Shown here piece by piece: positions 18,274-27,368 of a stretch of DNA of 64,000 bases. Both the position numbers and the translations under genes were made by a program. Location of the stretch: positions 1-64,000 of the forward strand of contig NZ_BAJT01000005.1 of the NCBI RefSeq assembly GCF_000613845.1, read 5' to 3'. Below the pieces are notes generated by a model that was not told where the DNA came from, ran no database searches, and saw nothing but the letters and a program-made list of their open reading frames with translations. Numbering within the stretch: position 1 is the first letter of the stretch; every line of letters begins with the position of its first letter. Source of the stretch: Asaia astilbis JCM 15831 (GTDB lineage: Bacteria > Pseudomonadota > Alphaproteobacteria > Acetobacterales > Acetobacteraceae).

Positions 18274-19770
18274 TTGCAGTGTCCCGCTACCGATCGAGTG
18301 CGTTCTCACGATGTGAAAAAACAAGGGCGGCCGATTGAGACGGATATTCCCGCTCGTCTCGATCGACTTCCCTGGTCCCGTTTCCACATGCTCATCGTGG
18401 TTGCGCTCGGCATTACCTGGATTCTGGATGGGCTCGAAGTCACGATCATCGGCTCGCTCGCGCCGTCGCTTCAGCGAGGCGACACGCTTGGCCTCACCGC
18501 AGATGGGGTCGGTTTCGCGTCTTCAGCCTATGTCGCCGGTGCCGTTCTGGGGGCGCTTGTTTTTGGCTGGATGACCGATCAGCTCGGTCGCAAGCAGATC
18601 TTTTTTCTTACTCTTGCTCTTTATGTGGTCGGTGTCGGGACGTCCGCGTTCTCCTGGAACCTGACGAGCTTTGCCGTCGCCCGTTTCCTGACCGGCATGG
18701 GGATCGGCGGCGAATACTCAGCGATCAATTCAGCGATTGACGAGCTCGTACCGGCCAGATTGCGGGGGCGGGTGGATGTCATGGTCAACGGCACGTTTTG
18801 GGCCGGGGCCGCGTTCGGGGCTCTTGGTTCTGTCTGGCTTTTGAACACGACGGTCTTTCCGGTCTGGCTTGCCTGGCGTGTGGCTTTCGCGCTCGGTGCC
18901 CTGCTGGGCCTCGCAGTTCTTTTGCTTCGAACCTTCGTCCCGGAGAGCCCGAGATGGCTCATGACTCACCGCCGCGAGCAGGAGGCCAACGCAATCGTCA
19001 GCGAGGTTGAGTCCCATTGCAGGGAGCCGGAAGGAGGATGGGGGCGCACACTGCCAACCGTGTTGATCTATCCGGCTGGCGTGTTCAGCCCGGCGGAAAT
19101 GATCAGGATCATGGTCAGTCGCTATCGTGGACGGTCGCTTTATGTGCTTGTTCTGATGATCTCGCAGGCTTTTCTTTATAATGCGGTTTTCTTTACCTAC
19201 GGCATGGTTCTCACCAAATATCATGGTGTCTCTCCGCGCGCTGTCGGATGGTATATCCTGCCGCTTGCGATCGGCAATCTGTTTGGCCCGCTGATTCTCG
19301 CCCGGTGGTTCGACACCTGGGGACGGCGACGCATGATCGGGTCGAGCTACGCGATCTCAGGTCTGCTCATGCTGGCGGTTGCTTATGCGATGGGGGCGCA
19401 TCTCCTGACGGCGACAACACAGACCCTGGCTTGGTGCGGGATCTTTTTCTTTGCCTCAGCCGCAGCGTCTTCCGCCTATTTGACCGCAAGCGAGCTCTTC
19501 CCGCTGGAGATGCGGGCGTTTGCGATTGCGGTTTTTTATGCGGTCGGGACGCTCTTTGGTGGGGTCGCGGCCCCCGTTATTTTCGGACATCTGATCGGCA
19601 CCGGGCGGCTTTCCCTGCTCGTGATGGGATATGGTGTCGCCGCAGTGCTGATGCTGGCTGCGAGTGGTGTTGCCTGGTGCTGGGGCGTTGATGCAGAGAA
19701 CCGTTCGCTGGAAGAAATCGCTCCCCCGCTGTCAGAGTTCTACGCTCGCGAGGAGGAGCGCACCGCATGA
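18274..19770 (+). CDS. MFS transporter (sugar/metabolite:proton symporter type)
   Basis: An inner-membrane carrier of about 498 residues with twelve predicted membrane segments. The first-half signature is GWMTDQLGRKQIFF, the loop after segment 4 reads GMGIGGEYSAINSAIDELVP, and the segment 6 end is VPESPRWLM. The second-half equivalent is ARWFDTWGRRRMI. The GIGGEY...E-PAR-RG pattern is typical of the metabolite:H+ symporter/SP-like groups that carry aromatic acids, sialate or sugars. The substrate cannot be named. The start is uncertain: TTG at 18274, or GTG at 18298 or 18313; no in-frame ATG precedes the conserved part. Confidence 0.85.
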   Translation: MQCPATDRVRSHDVKKQGRPIETDIPARLDRLPWSRFHMLIVVALGITWILDGLEVTIIGSLAPSLQRGDTLGLTADGVGFASSAYVAGAVLGALVFGWMTDQLGRKQIFFLTLALYVVGVGTSAFSWNLTSFAVARFLTGMGIGGEYSAINSAIDELVPARLRGRVDVMVNGTFWAGAAFGALGSVWLLNTTVFPVWLAWRVAFALGALLGLAVLLLRTFVPESPRWLMTHRREQEANAIVSEVESHCREPEGGWGRTLPTVLIYPAGVFSPAEMIRIMVSRYRGRSLYVLVLMISQAFLYNAVFFTYGMVLTKYHGVSPRAVGWYILPLAIGNLFGPLILARWFDTWGRRRMIGSSYAISGLLMLAVAYAMGAHLLTATTQTLAWCGIFFFASAAASSAYLTASELFPLEMRAFAIAVFYAVGTLFGGVAAPVIFGHLIGTGRLSLLVMGYGVAAVLMLAASGVAWCWGVDAENRSLEEIAPPLSEFYAREEERTA

Positions 19771-19793
19771 CGGTGTTCTCCCTCAAGCACCTC

Positions 19794-20174
19794 TCAGCGT
19801 TGATAAAGCTCGAGCGGAAGACCGTCGGGGTCGCAGAAAAACGTGTAGAGCTTGCCCGTATAAGGGTCGGTCCTGACGGGCTCGCAGGTCACATTGTTCC
19901 GCTTCAGATGCTCGACAGCGTCCTGCATGCTCTCCACACCGAAGGCCAGATGACGCAGGCCCGCAGCTTCCGGCTGTGTCGGTCGTGACGGCGGCGTTGG
20001 GAAGGAGAACAGCTCGATCTGCGTTTCGCCGATGGCAATATCGCATTTCCAGGACTGCCGTTGGGCGCGCCAGACTTCCCGGATGATCTCCAGCCCGAGG
20101 ATCTCGGTGTAGAAAGCGCGCGACTTTTGATAGTCGGACGCGATGATTGCAATATGATGGACGCAGTTAAACAT
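19794..20174 (-). CDS. VOC-superfamily protein, YaeR/GloA2-like
   Basis: A 126-residue single vicinal-oxygen-chelate protein that closely follows E. coli YaeR: VHHIAIIASDYQKSRAFY at the N terminus, ELFSFPTPPSRP in the middle, GLRHLAFGV, and a C-terminal FFCDPDGLPLELYQ. The His and Glu residues in these blocks are the expected metal ligands. The YaeR group has no proven substrate; glyoxalase-like activity is inferred only from fold. Its start overlaps the end of trmJ by eight bases, so it is probably the last gene of a cysS-trmJ-VOC operon. Confidence 0.88.
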   Translation of the reverse strand: MFNCVHHIAIIASDYQKSRAFYTEILGLEIIREVWRAQRQSWKCDIAIGETQIELFSFPTPPSRPTQPEAAGLRHLAFGVESMQDAVEHLKRNNVTCEPVRTDPYTGKLYTFFCDPDGLPLELYQR

Positions 20175-20964
20175 TGTCTGAGACCTGCTTCTGGCGGGCT
20201 TTGCGTCCGTTGGACAGCTCGGTGACGACGCCGTGCAATGTGCGCAATTCCTGCTCCGTTACCTCTCCGCGTTGGAAGAGATGGCGCAGATTACGGACCA
20301 TGCCCGGACGCTTCTGCTCGTTGCGGAGGAAACCGCATTCATCGAGATCGCGCGTCAGATGCCCCAGGAAATTTTCAAGCTCACCTTTGGTTGCAACATG
20401 GGTTTCATTTGTCATGAGCGTGCGCGGTGGTGTGGTATCGCACGCCATCCACCATTCATAGGCCATGATGAGGACAGCCTGCGCCAGATTGAGCGACATG
20501 AAATCCGGATTGAGCGGATAGCGTATCAGCACATCCGCGCGTGCCATGTCCTCGTTATCGAGCCCGGCGCGCTCTGGGCCAAAAAGGAGACCCGCTTTGA
20601 GTTTCCTGTCTGCTATCGCCCTCAATTCCGACGCAGCGCCCCGAGCAGTCATGACCGTTTTGACGATATGACGCGGGCGAGGGCAGGTGGCCATGACATG
20701 GTGCAGATCGGCAACCGCCTCATCGACCGTCTCAAAGACCTGTGCTGCATCCAGAATACGATGCGCGCCAGATGAGGCGTGCCAGGCGCGTTCCTGAGGC
20801 CAGCCGTCGCGGGGCGCAACCAGACGCAGATGAAACAGCCCCCCATTGGCCATGGCGCGGGCTGTCGTTCCGACATTTTCGGCAAGCTGAGGGCGCACCA
20901 GAATGACAACCGGGCTGAATTCTCCAATTGGCCCGATATCGGCGCCGCCATCACGTCCGGTCAT
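20167..20964 (-). CDS. trmJ: tRNA (cytidine/uridine-2'-O)-methyltransferase TrmJ
   Basis: A 265-residue SPOUT methyltransferase that modifies the ribose at position 32 of the tRNA anticodon loop. Motif 1 is VILVRPQLAENVGTTARAM near residue 20, followed by LVAPRDGWP. Motif 2 is LLFGPERAGLDNEDMARAD and motif 3 is IRYPLNPDFMSLNLAQAV; together these form the knotted SAM site. A C-terminal helical extension of about 90 residues is present, as in TrmJ and not in TrmL. It overlaps cysS by four bases upstream and the VOC gene downstream, linking tRNA charging and tRNA modification in one transcript. Confidence 0.92.
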   Translation of the reverse strand: MTGRDGGADIGPIGEFSPVVILVRPQLAENVGTTARAMANGGLFHLRLVAPRDGWPQERAWHASSGAHRILDAAQVFETVDEAVADLHHVMATCPRPRHIVKTVMTARGAASELRAIADRKLKAGLLFGPERAGLDNEDMARADVLIRYPLNPDFMSLNLAQAVLIMAYEWWMACDTTPPRTLMTNETHVATKGELENFLGHLTRDLDECGFLRNEQKRPGMVRNLRHLFQRGEVTEQELRTLHGVVTELSNGRKARQKQVSDNV

Positions 20965-22316
20965 GCGCGCCTCCAGCTGGTGCCTTGTGCCGTGTCTTCA
21001 AGAATGATGCCCTGTTCTGCAAGTTGAGCGCGAATACTGTCGGCGAGAGCGAAATCGCGGGTCTTTTTAGCGACTGCACGCTGGGCAATGAGCGCATCGA
21101 TGGCGACGTCATCCGAGCCAGAGCGAAACCAGCCTTCCGGCGTATTATCGAGAAGTCCGATCAGATTGCCGCACGCTCTGAGCGATGAGGCTGCCTCCCG
21201 ATCCCCTGCGAGCGCGGCATCGGCGAGAGGATGGAGGCTGGACAGGGCAAGCGGCGTGTTCATGTCGTCGCAGAGCGCCTGCATGAAGGTGTCAGGCACA
21301 GTGCCGTTATCGGCAGGGGGGGTCTTCTCGAGCGCGCGGTAGAAACGATCAAGGATCCGCTTTGCTTCTTCGAGCTTTTCCCAGGTGAAATCCAGAACCG
21401 AGCGATAATGAGCGCTCAGGATCAGAAAGCGAAGAGCCTCAGCCGGTGCGCGTGTCAGGACTTCACGGATCGTGAAGAAATTGCCCAGGGATTTGGACAT
21501 TTTCTCGCCGTTGGAGAGAAGCATGGCATTATGCAGCCAGTAGCGTGCAAAGCTGCTCCCAGGATGGCAGCACAGAGACTGCGCGCGCTCGTTCTCATGA
21601 TGCGGAAACATCAGATCGTCGCCACCACCATGGATATCGAAGCTGGCACCGAGATAACGTTGTGACATGGCCGAGCATTCGATGTGCCAGCCAGGACGCC
21701 CACGTCCATAGGGGCTTTCCCAACCGGGTTGCTCGGGTGTCGAGGGCTTCCAGAGCACGAAATCACCCGGATGCCTCTTATACGGTGCCACTTCGACGCG
21801 GGCGCCAGCCAGAAGGTCGTCGGGGCTGCGGCCTGAGAGACTGCCATAGCTCGCACACCGATCGACGGCGAACAGAACATGCCCCTCGGCTTCATAGGCA
21901 TGATTGCTGGCAACAAGCTGTCCGATCATCGTCAGCATATCGTCGATATGCTGGGTCGCACGGGGCTCAATATCCGGGGGGAGCACGCCCAGAGCGGCGA
22001 CATCTTCATGAAAGGCCGCTGTCGTGCGCGCCGTCAGGCTGGCGATGTCTTCACCGTTCTGCTGCGCGCGCGCGGTGATCTTGTCATCGACATCGGTGAT
22101 GTTCCGGACGAAGGTGACCAGCGGATAAAGGCGGCGCAGCAGGCGCACCAGAATATCGGCGCTGAGCATAGCGCGCAGGTTGCCGATATGCACGGCATCG
22201 TAGACCGTGGGGCCACAGTAATAGACGCTCACATTGGCAGGATCCAACGGCGTGAAAACCTGTTTCTGACGTGTATGGCTGTCATGAAGCGACAGAGAAT
22301 AGGGAGGGGTGGCCAT
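20961..22316 (-). CDS. cysS: Cysteinyl-tRNA synthetase
   Basis: A 451-residue class I aminoacyl-tRNA synthetase that charges tRNA-Cys. The HIGH motif appears as HIGN in YCGPTVYDAVHIGNLR (about residues 30-45), preceded by the zinc-binding Cys. WHIECSAM and the HHENERAQ segment carry further zinc ligands, and KMSKSLGN is the KMSKS loop near residue 275. The DALR-like anticodon domain follows, and length is normal. It leads a minus-strand operon with trmJ and the VOC gene and diverges from the MATE exporter, with about 95 bases between. Confidence 0.96.
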   Translation of the reverse strand: MATPPYSLSLHDSHTRQKQVFTPLDPANVSVYYCGPTVYDAVHIGNLRAMLSADILVRLLRRLYPLVTFVRNITDVDDKITARAQQNGEDIASLTARTTAAFHEDVAALGVLPPDIEPRATQHIDDMLTMIGQLVASNHAYEAEGHVLFAVDRCASYGSLSGRSPDDLLAGARVEVAPYKRHPGDFVLWKPSTPEQPGWESPYGRGRPGWHIECSAMSQRYLGASFDIHGGGDDLMFPHHENERAQSLCCHPGSSFARYWLHNAMLLSNGEKMSKSLGNFFTIREVLTRAPAEALRFLILSAHYRSVLDFTWEKLEEAKRILDRFYRALEKTPPADNGTVPDTFMQALCDDMNTPLALSSLHPLADAALAGDREAASSLRACGNLIGLLDNTPEGWFRSGSDDVAIDALIAQRAVAKKTRDFALADSIRAQLAEQGIILEDTAQGTSWRRA

Positions 22317-22412
22317 AGCTCAGAGTAGATGCGTCACCCCCGCGTTCAGCGCAACTCTAATTTACGACTTTCCACGCTGGTTTTCCGTGTCTGTTTGTAT
22401 ATGCAGAGTGCC

Positions 22413-23840
22413 ATGGAAGAAATTCATCCCTCGACGACGGCACCTGGCTGGGGTCAACACTTGCGCGCGCTGGTCAAGATCGCGGCTCCTCTCAGTTTTT
22501 CGCAGCTGAGTGAGATGGCCATGAATGTGACCGACACGGTGCTGCTCGGTGGTCTTGGTGCCACCGCCCTCGCTGTCGGCGGGATGACCACCAATCTTTT
22601 CTTTTGCACCTTCATTACCTTTCAGGCGGCGCTCGGTGGCGCAAGTATTCTGATTTCGAGAGCCAGAGGGCGTGCCTTTGCTGCGCAAGGCGCAGTCGAG
22701 GACCTGTCAGGAATTGTATCCTCTGGCGTTGTTCTGGCGCTGCTGCTTTGCCTGCCTGTTCTGGCCATACTGCTGCCCGCCGGGTCCGTCCTTCAGTTCT
22801 TCAACGAGCCGTCGCAGATCGTGTCGCAGGGCAGTCATTTCATGCATCTGCTCCTTTGGGCGTTGCTCCCCAATCTGGTCGTGATCGGAATGCTTCGCAT
22901 CATTCTGCCTGCGTTCGGAAGCGAGCGCCTGTTGCTCTGGACCATGCCGGGTATGGCCGTCATGAACGGGTTCCTCAATGCGGGTCTGATTTACGGGCAT
23001 TTCGGATTGCCGCAGCTGGGGCTCTGGGGCTCAGCCTGCGCCACAATTGTCACAGGCTGGTCGGTTGCTTTCCTGCTGATCGTCCTGGCGCGTCGACAGG
23101 CGCATCTCAAGCGCCATCTGCGTCTCACGAGGCCGGATTACAAATCGATGATCGAGATGCTGCGGCTTGGGCTGCCCATGATGGGGGCAACCGGTGCCGA
23201 GCTTCTCGCTTTCCAGATGACCGGGCTCCATGCCGGGTCGCTCGGCGCGGTCTCCTCAGCCGCGCACCAGATTGCGCTGAGCGTGACCAGCACGGCCTTC
23301 ATGATTAGCCTTGCACTCTCTCAGGCCGTCAATATCCGTGTGGCCTACTGGCTCGGTGCGGGGGCTCCGGCGGCAGCTTTGCGCACGACCTTGGGCGCAC
23401 TCTCTCTGGTCGTTGTCTGGACCTGTTTTACGGCAACGGTTCTGTTGTTCTTCCCCGAGTATATCGCCGGGCTCTATATTGACGCTCATAGCGCGGACGC
23501 GGTGCAGGTCATGCCGATTGCCGTCTCGTTGCTCAAGATTGCGGGGGTGTTTCAGATCCTGGACGGGGTGCAATGCATTTGTTCAGGAGCATTGAGAGGG
23601 TGTCATGACACCCTGATGCCGATGGTGCTCATGGTGCTGACCTATGTGCCCGTTGCGATCTTCGGGGGGGACTGGCTTGCTTTCAAGGCAGGCTACGGCG
23701 CCATTGGTCTCTGGATGGGGCTGGCGGCCGGGCTTGGCATTCTCTCTGTTCTGTTATCAGCCCGTCTGTTCATGACGTTCCGGCGGCTTCTGGCTCACCA
23801 GAAACCGCCTTTCGCCCCGACCATCGCCGATCCTGCCTGA
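22413..23840 (+). CDS. MATE-family efflux transporter (NorM-like)
   Basis: An integral membrane protein of about 475 residues with twelve predicted segments in two homologous halves. The first half contains LVKIAAPLSFSQLSEMAMNVTD, a typical MATE opening, and the second half begins MLRLGLPMMGATGAELLAF. The conserved QILDGVQCICSGALRGCHDT near residue 400 is characteristic. Such carriers export cationic drugs or metabolites using sodium or proton gradients; the coupling ion is not evident. The start is taken as the ATG at 22413 with AGAG just upstream; the ATG at 22401 is an alternative. Confidence 0.9.
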   Translation: MEEIHPSTTAPGWGQHLRALVKIAAPLSFSQLSEMAMNVTDTVLLGGLGATALAVGGMTTNLFFCTFITFQAALGGASILISRARGRAFAAQGAVEDLSGIVSSGVVLALLLCLPVLAILLPAGSVLQFFNEPSQIVSQGSHFMHLLLWALLPNLVVIGMLRIILPAFGSERLLLWTMPGMAVMNGFLNAGLIYGHFGLPQLGLWGSACATIVTGWSVAFLLIVLARRQAHLKRHLRLTRPDYKSMIEMLRLGLPMMGATGAELLAFQMTGLHAGSLGAVSSAAHQIALSVTSTAFMISLALSQAVNIRVAYWLGAGAPAAALRTTLGALSLVVVWTCFTATVLLFFPEYIAGLYIDAHSADAVQVMPIAVSLLKIAGVFQILDGVQCICSGALRGCHDTLMPMVLMVLTYVPVAIFGGDWLAFKAGYGAIGLWMGLAAGLGILSVLLSARLFMTFRRLLAHQKPPFAPTIADPA

Positions 23841-23856
23841 GGGCAGGAGTGCTGGC

Positions 23857-24327
23857 TCAGGCTTCGGGAATGCTGATGGTCTGCCCCGGATAGACTTCCT
23901 TGCTATGAGCCATTTCGGTCTCATTGGCGGTGTGCAGGTCCTTGGCCGTGATATCGGCTTCCGTATTTTCTGCGATGTGGGCCAATGTTTCGCCAGGCGC
24001 GACCTGATGAAAGACAGGAGCAGGTGTGCCTTCCGGCACGGCGATCTCGGCGTGTACCGTGTCGATGCCTGCGATGTTTCCTGCAGCAAGAATAATCGCG
24101 TCGCGTTCTGTCGCTGTCTCTGCAGTGGCTTTGATGGCAACGGTCCTGTCGCGCACGGCGATATGCGAGACGGAAAGCTGCGACAGTCCGTATTGTTTGA
24201 AAGCCCGCTTGATCAGCCCTTCATGCGGGGCGCTTGGGGCCGGATTGCCTGCATGATTGATGGCTTCCACTTCCGCCTTGTCGTTCAGCTTGCGACCGGC
24301 AGCGCGATTGAATTTGAAAATAGACAT
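23857..24327 (-). CDS. kbp: BON-LysM protein, Kbp/YgaU-like
   Basis: A 156-residue protein with no signal peptide. An N-terminal BON domain covers about residues 20-95 (LIKRAFKQYGLSQLSVSHI, then VAIKATAETATERDAIILAAGNIAGI). A C-terminal LysM domain follows, with VAPGETLAHIAENTEADI and VYPGQTISIPEA. The order and size match E. coli YgaU/Kbp, reported as a cytoplasmic potassium-binding protein. A strong AAAGGAGGG lies eight bases before the ATG at 24327. It converges with the MATE gene, only 16 bases from its stop. The potassium role is transferred from the family. Confidence 0.85.
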   Translation of the reverse strand: MSIFKFNRAAGRKLNDKAEVEAINHAGNPAPSAPHEGLIKRAFKQYGLSQLSVSHIAVRDRTVAIKATAETATERDAIILAAGNIAGIDTVHAEIAVPEGTPAPVFHQVAPGETLAHIAENTEADITAKDLHTANETEMAHSKEVYPGQTISIPEA

Positions 24328-24461
24328 GAAGGCCCTCCTTTGAAGTTGTCGGGTACATAAGGGAGGCGAGCGCGCGAAGCGAGGGGGAAGTCCCAAGGGC
24401 GAGCGCCTGTCTTTTGATGACGTTCCAGCCGGATCATCGTTCCCGGTCCGTGCAATTTCCA

Positions 24462-24488
24462 TTGACAGTCCGGGGTGGGTCCTATACC
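24462..24488 (+). promoter_or_regulatory. Candidate sigma-70 promoter for rpsD
   Basis: A perfect TTGACA at 24462-24467 is followed 15 bases later by TATACC at 24483-24488. The spacer is one to two bases short of ideal; a missing G in the GGGG run of the spacer, as seen elsewhere in this sequence, would restore 16. The implied rpsD leader is about 170 bases and contains no ORF. Confidence 0.45.
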
Positions 24489-24667
24489 TGCCGCCGCTAT
24501 TGCCGGGAACGTGGACGTACCGGCCGTAACCGGATCGGGATCTGCATTCCGTGGTTGCGGCTCGAGGTATGCGCCCGTCTCTTCTAATTCGAGGAGAGGC
24601 CTACCGGCGCAACAAGCGGTTGTCACGCAGCAACAGGACAGCCCGAAGTCGAAGCGAGTTCTTGCAC

Positions 24668-25285
24668 ATGAGCAAGCGCCAAGAGAGCAAGTATAAAATC
24701 AATCGCCGTCTGGGCGTAAACCTGTGGGGCCGCGCCAAGTCGCCGGTCAACAAGCGGGAATACGGACCCGGTCAGCACGGCCAGCGTCGCAAGCAGAAGC
24801 CTTCGGACTTCTCGATCCAGCTGATGGCCAAGCAGAAGCTCAAGGGCTACTACGGCAACATCAGCGAGAAGCAGTTCCGCAAGTATTATGACGAAGCCGT
24901 TCGTCGTAAGGGCGATACGTCTGAGAACCTGATCGACCTGCTGGAGCGTCGCCTGGATGCGGTGATCTACCGCCTCAAGTTCGCGATCACCCCGTTCGCA
25001 GCGCGTCAGTTCGTCAACCACGGTCACGTGACGGTCAATGGCCGCAAGGTGAACATTCCTTCGTATCTGGTTCGCGATGGCGACGTGATCGAGGTTCGTG
25101 AGCGCTCCAAGCAGCTCGCCGTTGTTCTCGACGCTGCCCAGTCCGCTGAGCGTGATGTGCCGGAATACATCGAGGTCGATCATCGTCAGATGAAGGGCAA
25201 GTTCGTTCGCAGCCCGCGTCTGTCCGATGTGCCGTACCCCGTGCAGATGGAACCGAACCTCGTGGTCGAGTTCTACTCGCGCTAA
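24668..25285 (+). CDS. rpsD: 30S ribosomal protein S4
   Basis: A 205-residue primary-binding protein of the small subunit that nucleates assembly of the 16S rRNA 5' domain. It opens [20 protein letters not shown]. The RNA-binding S4 domain includes [15 protein letters not shown] and [20 protein letters not shown], and the C terminus is [10 protein letters not shown]. Length is standard for alphaproteobacteria. The ATG at 24668 is chosen by homology; longer in-frame starts reach into the leader. It is transcribed alone ahead of prfC with a gap of about 100 bases. Confidence 0.97.
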   Translation: MSKRQESKYKINRRLGVNLWGRAKSPVNKREYGPGQHGQRRKQKPSDFSIQLMAKQKLKGYYGNISEKQFRKYYDEAVRRKGDTSENLIDLLERRLDAVIYRLKFAITPFAARQFVNHGHVTVNGRKVNIPSYLVRDGDVIEVRERSKQLAVVLDAAQSAERDVPEYIEVDHRQMKGKFVRSPRLSDVPYPVQMEPNLVVEFYSR

Positions 25286-25388
25286 ACACCGGGTCTACCG
25301 GGTGTTTCTGGCGAATGCCGGATCGGGGTCGCCCCTGGTCCGGCATTTGTCGTTTCTGGTATTTGTCGATTTATCGAAGGTCTTTCTG

Positions 25389-26951
25389 ATGTCCGAAGCC
25401 GCGTCCGCCCCCGTTTCAGCCCCCGGTCTTGTCAATGAGATCCGGCGCCGCCGGACCTTCGCCATCATCTCGCATCCTGACGCCGGTAAAACCACTCTGA
25501 CCGAGCGCATCCTTCGTGCCGGTGGCGCGATCCAGCTCGCGGGTAACGTGCGTGCCAAGGGCGAGCGTCGGCGTACCAAATCGGACTGGATGGGGATCGA
25601 GCGCGACCGTGGTATTTCGGTCGTCACGTCCGTCATGACCTTCGAATATGGTGGCTGTGTCTTCAATCTGCTCGACACGCCGGGTCACGAAGACTTCTCT
25701 GAAGATACCTATCGTACGCTGACAGCCGTCGACTGCGCCGTCATGGTGATCGATGCGGCAAAAGGGATCGAGGATCGCACGCGCAAGCTGTTCGAGATTT
25801 GCCGACTGCGCGATATTCCGATCGTGACCTTCATCAATAAGATGGATCGTGAGGCACAGGATTGCTTCGGTCTGCTTGACGAAATTGCCTCGACGCTTGC
25901 GCTCGATACGTCTCCTGCGACCTGGCCCATCGGACGCGCTGCACATTTTGCAGGCACCTACGATATGAGAACGCGCGAGATACGCGGTGAGGCGTCCGCG
26001 CTACCACAATCTGATGCGCGTATGATCGCCCTTTCCGAAGAGCTGGAACTGGCAGAGGCTGCCCTTCCGCTTTTCGACCGTGAGTCCTTCGATGCCGGAC
26101 ATCTCACTCCTGTGTTCTTTGGCAGCGCCATGAAGGAGATCGGTGTGACTGATCTCCTCGATGCGCTCGTCGCTTATGGTCCGGAGCCTCGTGCTCAGCC
26201 CAGCGAGACGCGCGAAGTGAAGGCTGACGAAGAGCAGGTCACAGCGCTGATCTTCAAGATCCAGGCGAATATGGATCCGAACCATCGCGATCGCATGGCT
26301 TTCGCCCGTGTTTGCTCGGGTAAACTGACCCGTGGAATGCGACTGAAACATGTCCGCACCGGCAAGCAATTCGCGCTTCACACCCCGCAGTTCTTCTTCG
26401 CTCGAGACCGTCAGCTTGCTGAGGAAGCTTTTGCGGGCGATGTCGTCGGCTTGCCGAACCATGGCACTCTGCGCATCGGCGATACACTCTCGGAAAATGA
26501 AGAGTTGCGTTTTACCGGCGTGCCGCATTTTGCACCGGAAATCCTGCGTCGTGTGCGTCTTGACGATGCGATGAAAGCCAAGAAGCTCCGTCAGGCTCTC
26601 GTGGAACTCGCCGAAGAGGGGGTGGTGCAGCTGTTCCGCCCTCAGGATGGCCTGCCCCCTATTGTTGGGGTGGTGGGAACGCTCCAGCTCGACGTGCTTC
26701 AGTCACGGCTCAAAGGGGAATATGGCGTCGCGATCGGGTTTGAATCGACGCCTTATACAATTGCCCGCTGGGTGACGGGTGAGCACGCCAAAATCGAGGC
26801 CTTTTCGATGGTCAACCGCTCGGCGATGGCAGATGATCTGGACGGAGACCCGGTTTTGCTGGCGAGTTCGAATTTCATGATGCGCCGAACCGTTGAGATG
26901 AATCCTGATCTCGCTTTCCATGATATCAAGCAGATCGGATTAAGCAGCTAA
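25389..26951 (+). CDS. prfC: Peptide chain release factor 3
   Basis: A 520-residue translational GTPase that frees RF1/RF2 from the ribosome after peptide release. G1 is ISHPDAGKTTLTE (about residues 26-38). The G2 region includes ERDRGISVVTSVMTF, G3 is LLDTPGHEDFSEDTYRTL, and G4 is FINKMDREAQD. The EDTYRTLTAVD sequence and the C-terminal ALVELAEEGVVQLF and GVVGTLQLDVLQ distinguish RF3 from EF-G. The start at 25389 gives the usual length. A terminator follows about 25 bases past the stop. Confidence 0.96.
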   Translation: MSEAASAPVSAPGLVNEIRRRRTFAIISHPDAGKTTLTERILRAGGAIQLAGNVRAKGERRRTKSDWMGIERDRGISVVTSVMTFEYGGCVFNLLDTPGHEDFSEDTYRTLTAVDCAVMVIDAAKGIEDRTRKLFEICRLRDIPIVTFINKMDREAQDCFGLLDEIASTLALDTSPATWPIGRAAHFAGTYDMRTREIRGEASALPQSDARMIALSEELELAEAALPLFDRESFDAGHLTPVFFGSAMKEIGVTDLLDALVAYGPEPRAQPSETREVKADEEQVTALIFKIQANMDPNHRDRMAFARVCSGKLTRGMRLKHVRTGKQFALHTPQFFFARDRQLAEEAFAGDVVGLPNHGTLRIGDTLSENEELRFTGVPHFAPEILRRVRLDDAMKAKKLRQALVELAEEGVVQLFRPQDGLPPIVGVVGTLQLDVLQSRLKGEYGVAIGFESTPYTIARWVTGEHAKIEAFSMVNRSAMADDLDGDPVLLASSNFMMRRTVEMNPDLAFHDIKQIGLSS

Positions 26952-26973
26952 AACATTGCTCCGTTGAATGTTG

Positions 26974-27002
26974 AAAAGCCCCGGCTAGATCGGGGTTTTT
27001 TA
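26974..27002 (+). terminator. Intrinsic terminator after prfC
   Basis: CCCCG and CGGGG enclose the loop GCTAGAT, flanked by AAAAG upstream and TTTTTT downstream at 26996-27001. The hairpin lies about 25 bases past the prfC stop. The flanking A-run lets it work weakly in the opposite direction too. The next 270 bases, up to the ompA terminator, hold no gene I can support. Confidence 0.8.
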
Positions 27003-27280
27003 TTGTCGGGTTGAGTCGCTTCCACTGGGCGCAGCAAGACGGCTTCGGAATTCAAGGCGGGAAACCGTGCCACCACGTCCGGAAGTCTCTGTAGTCTTGA
27101 GAAAGTCCTGCTGCGCTGGTGAGTTTTGAGGAGGTGGAAAGCAGGATCCTGTACAGCTTTCGATCAGCCGCACACCAAAGCTGGTCATTGACGAGTGATA
27201 GTTGCTCGCCAGCGATCCAAATCTCGTTCCTAGATTGTAGATGGCCGCTCGCCGAGTTTTTCTCGACTCAACGGACAAAG

Positions 27281-27316
27281 AAAAAGGCCTTTGGCACGAA
27301 TGCCAAAAGGCCTTTT
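27281..27316 (-). terminator. Terminator of the OmpA-like gene
   Basis: On the minus strand this reads AAAAGGCCTTTTGGCA, the loop TTCG, then TGCCAAAGGCCTTTTT, a long stem with one bulged base and a stable TTCG tetraloop, ending in a T-run. It lies about 50 bases beyond the minus-strand ompA stop. The flanking A-run could also stop plus-strand transcripts that pass the prfC terminator. Confidence 0.85.
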
Positions 27317-27368
27317 CTCTTGAACCAATCCTGAGACCGCCGAGGGCGATCTCAAAATCAGGTAGAAA

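Noticed and set aside
27000..27278. A 92-codon minus-strand ORF between prfC and ompA terminators
   Set aside because: No ribosome site, no recognisable domain, and it begins and ends in terminator sequence.
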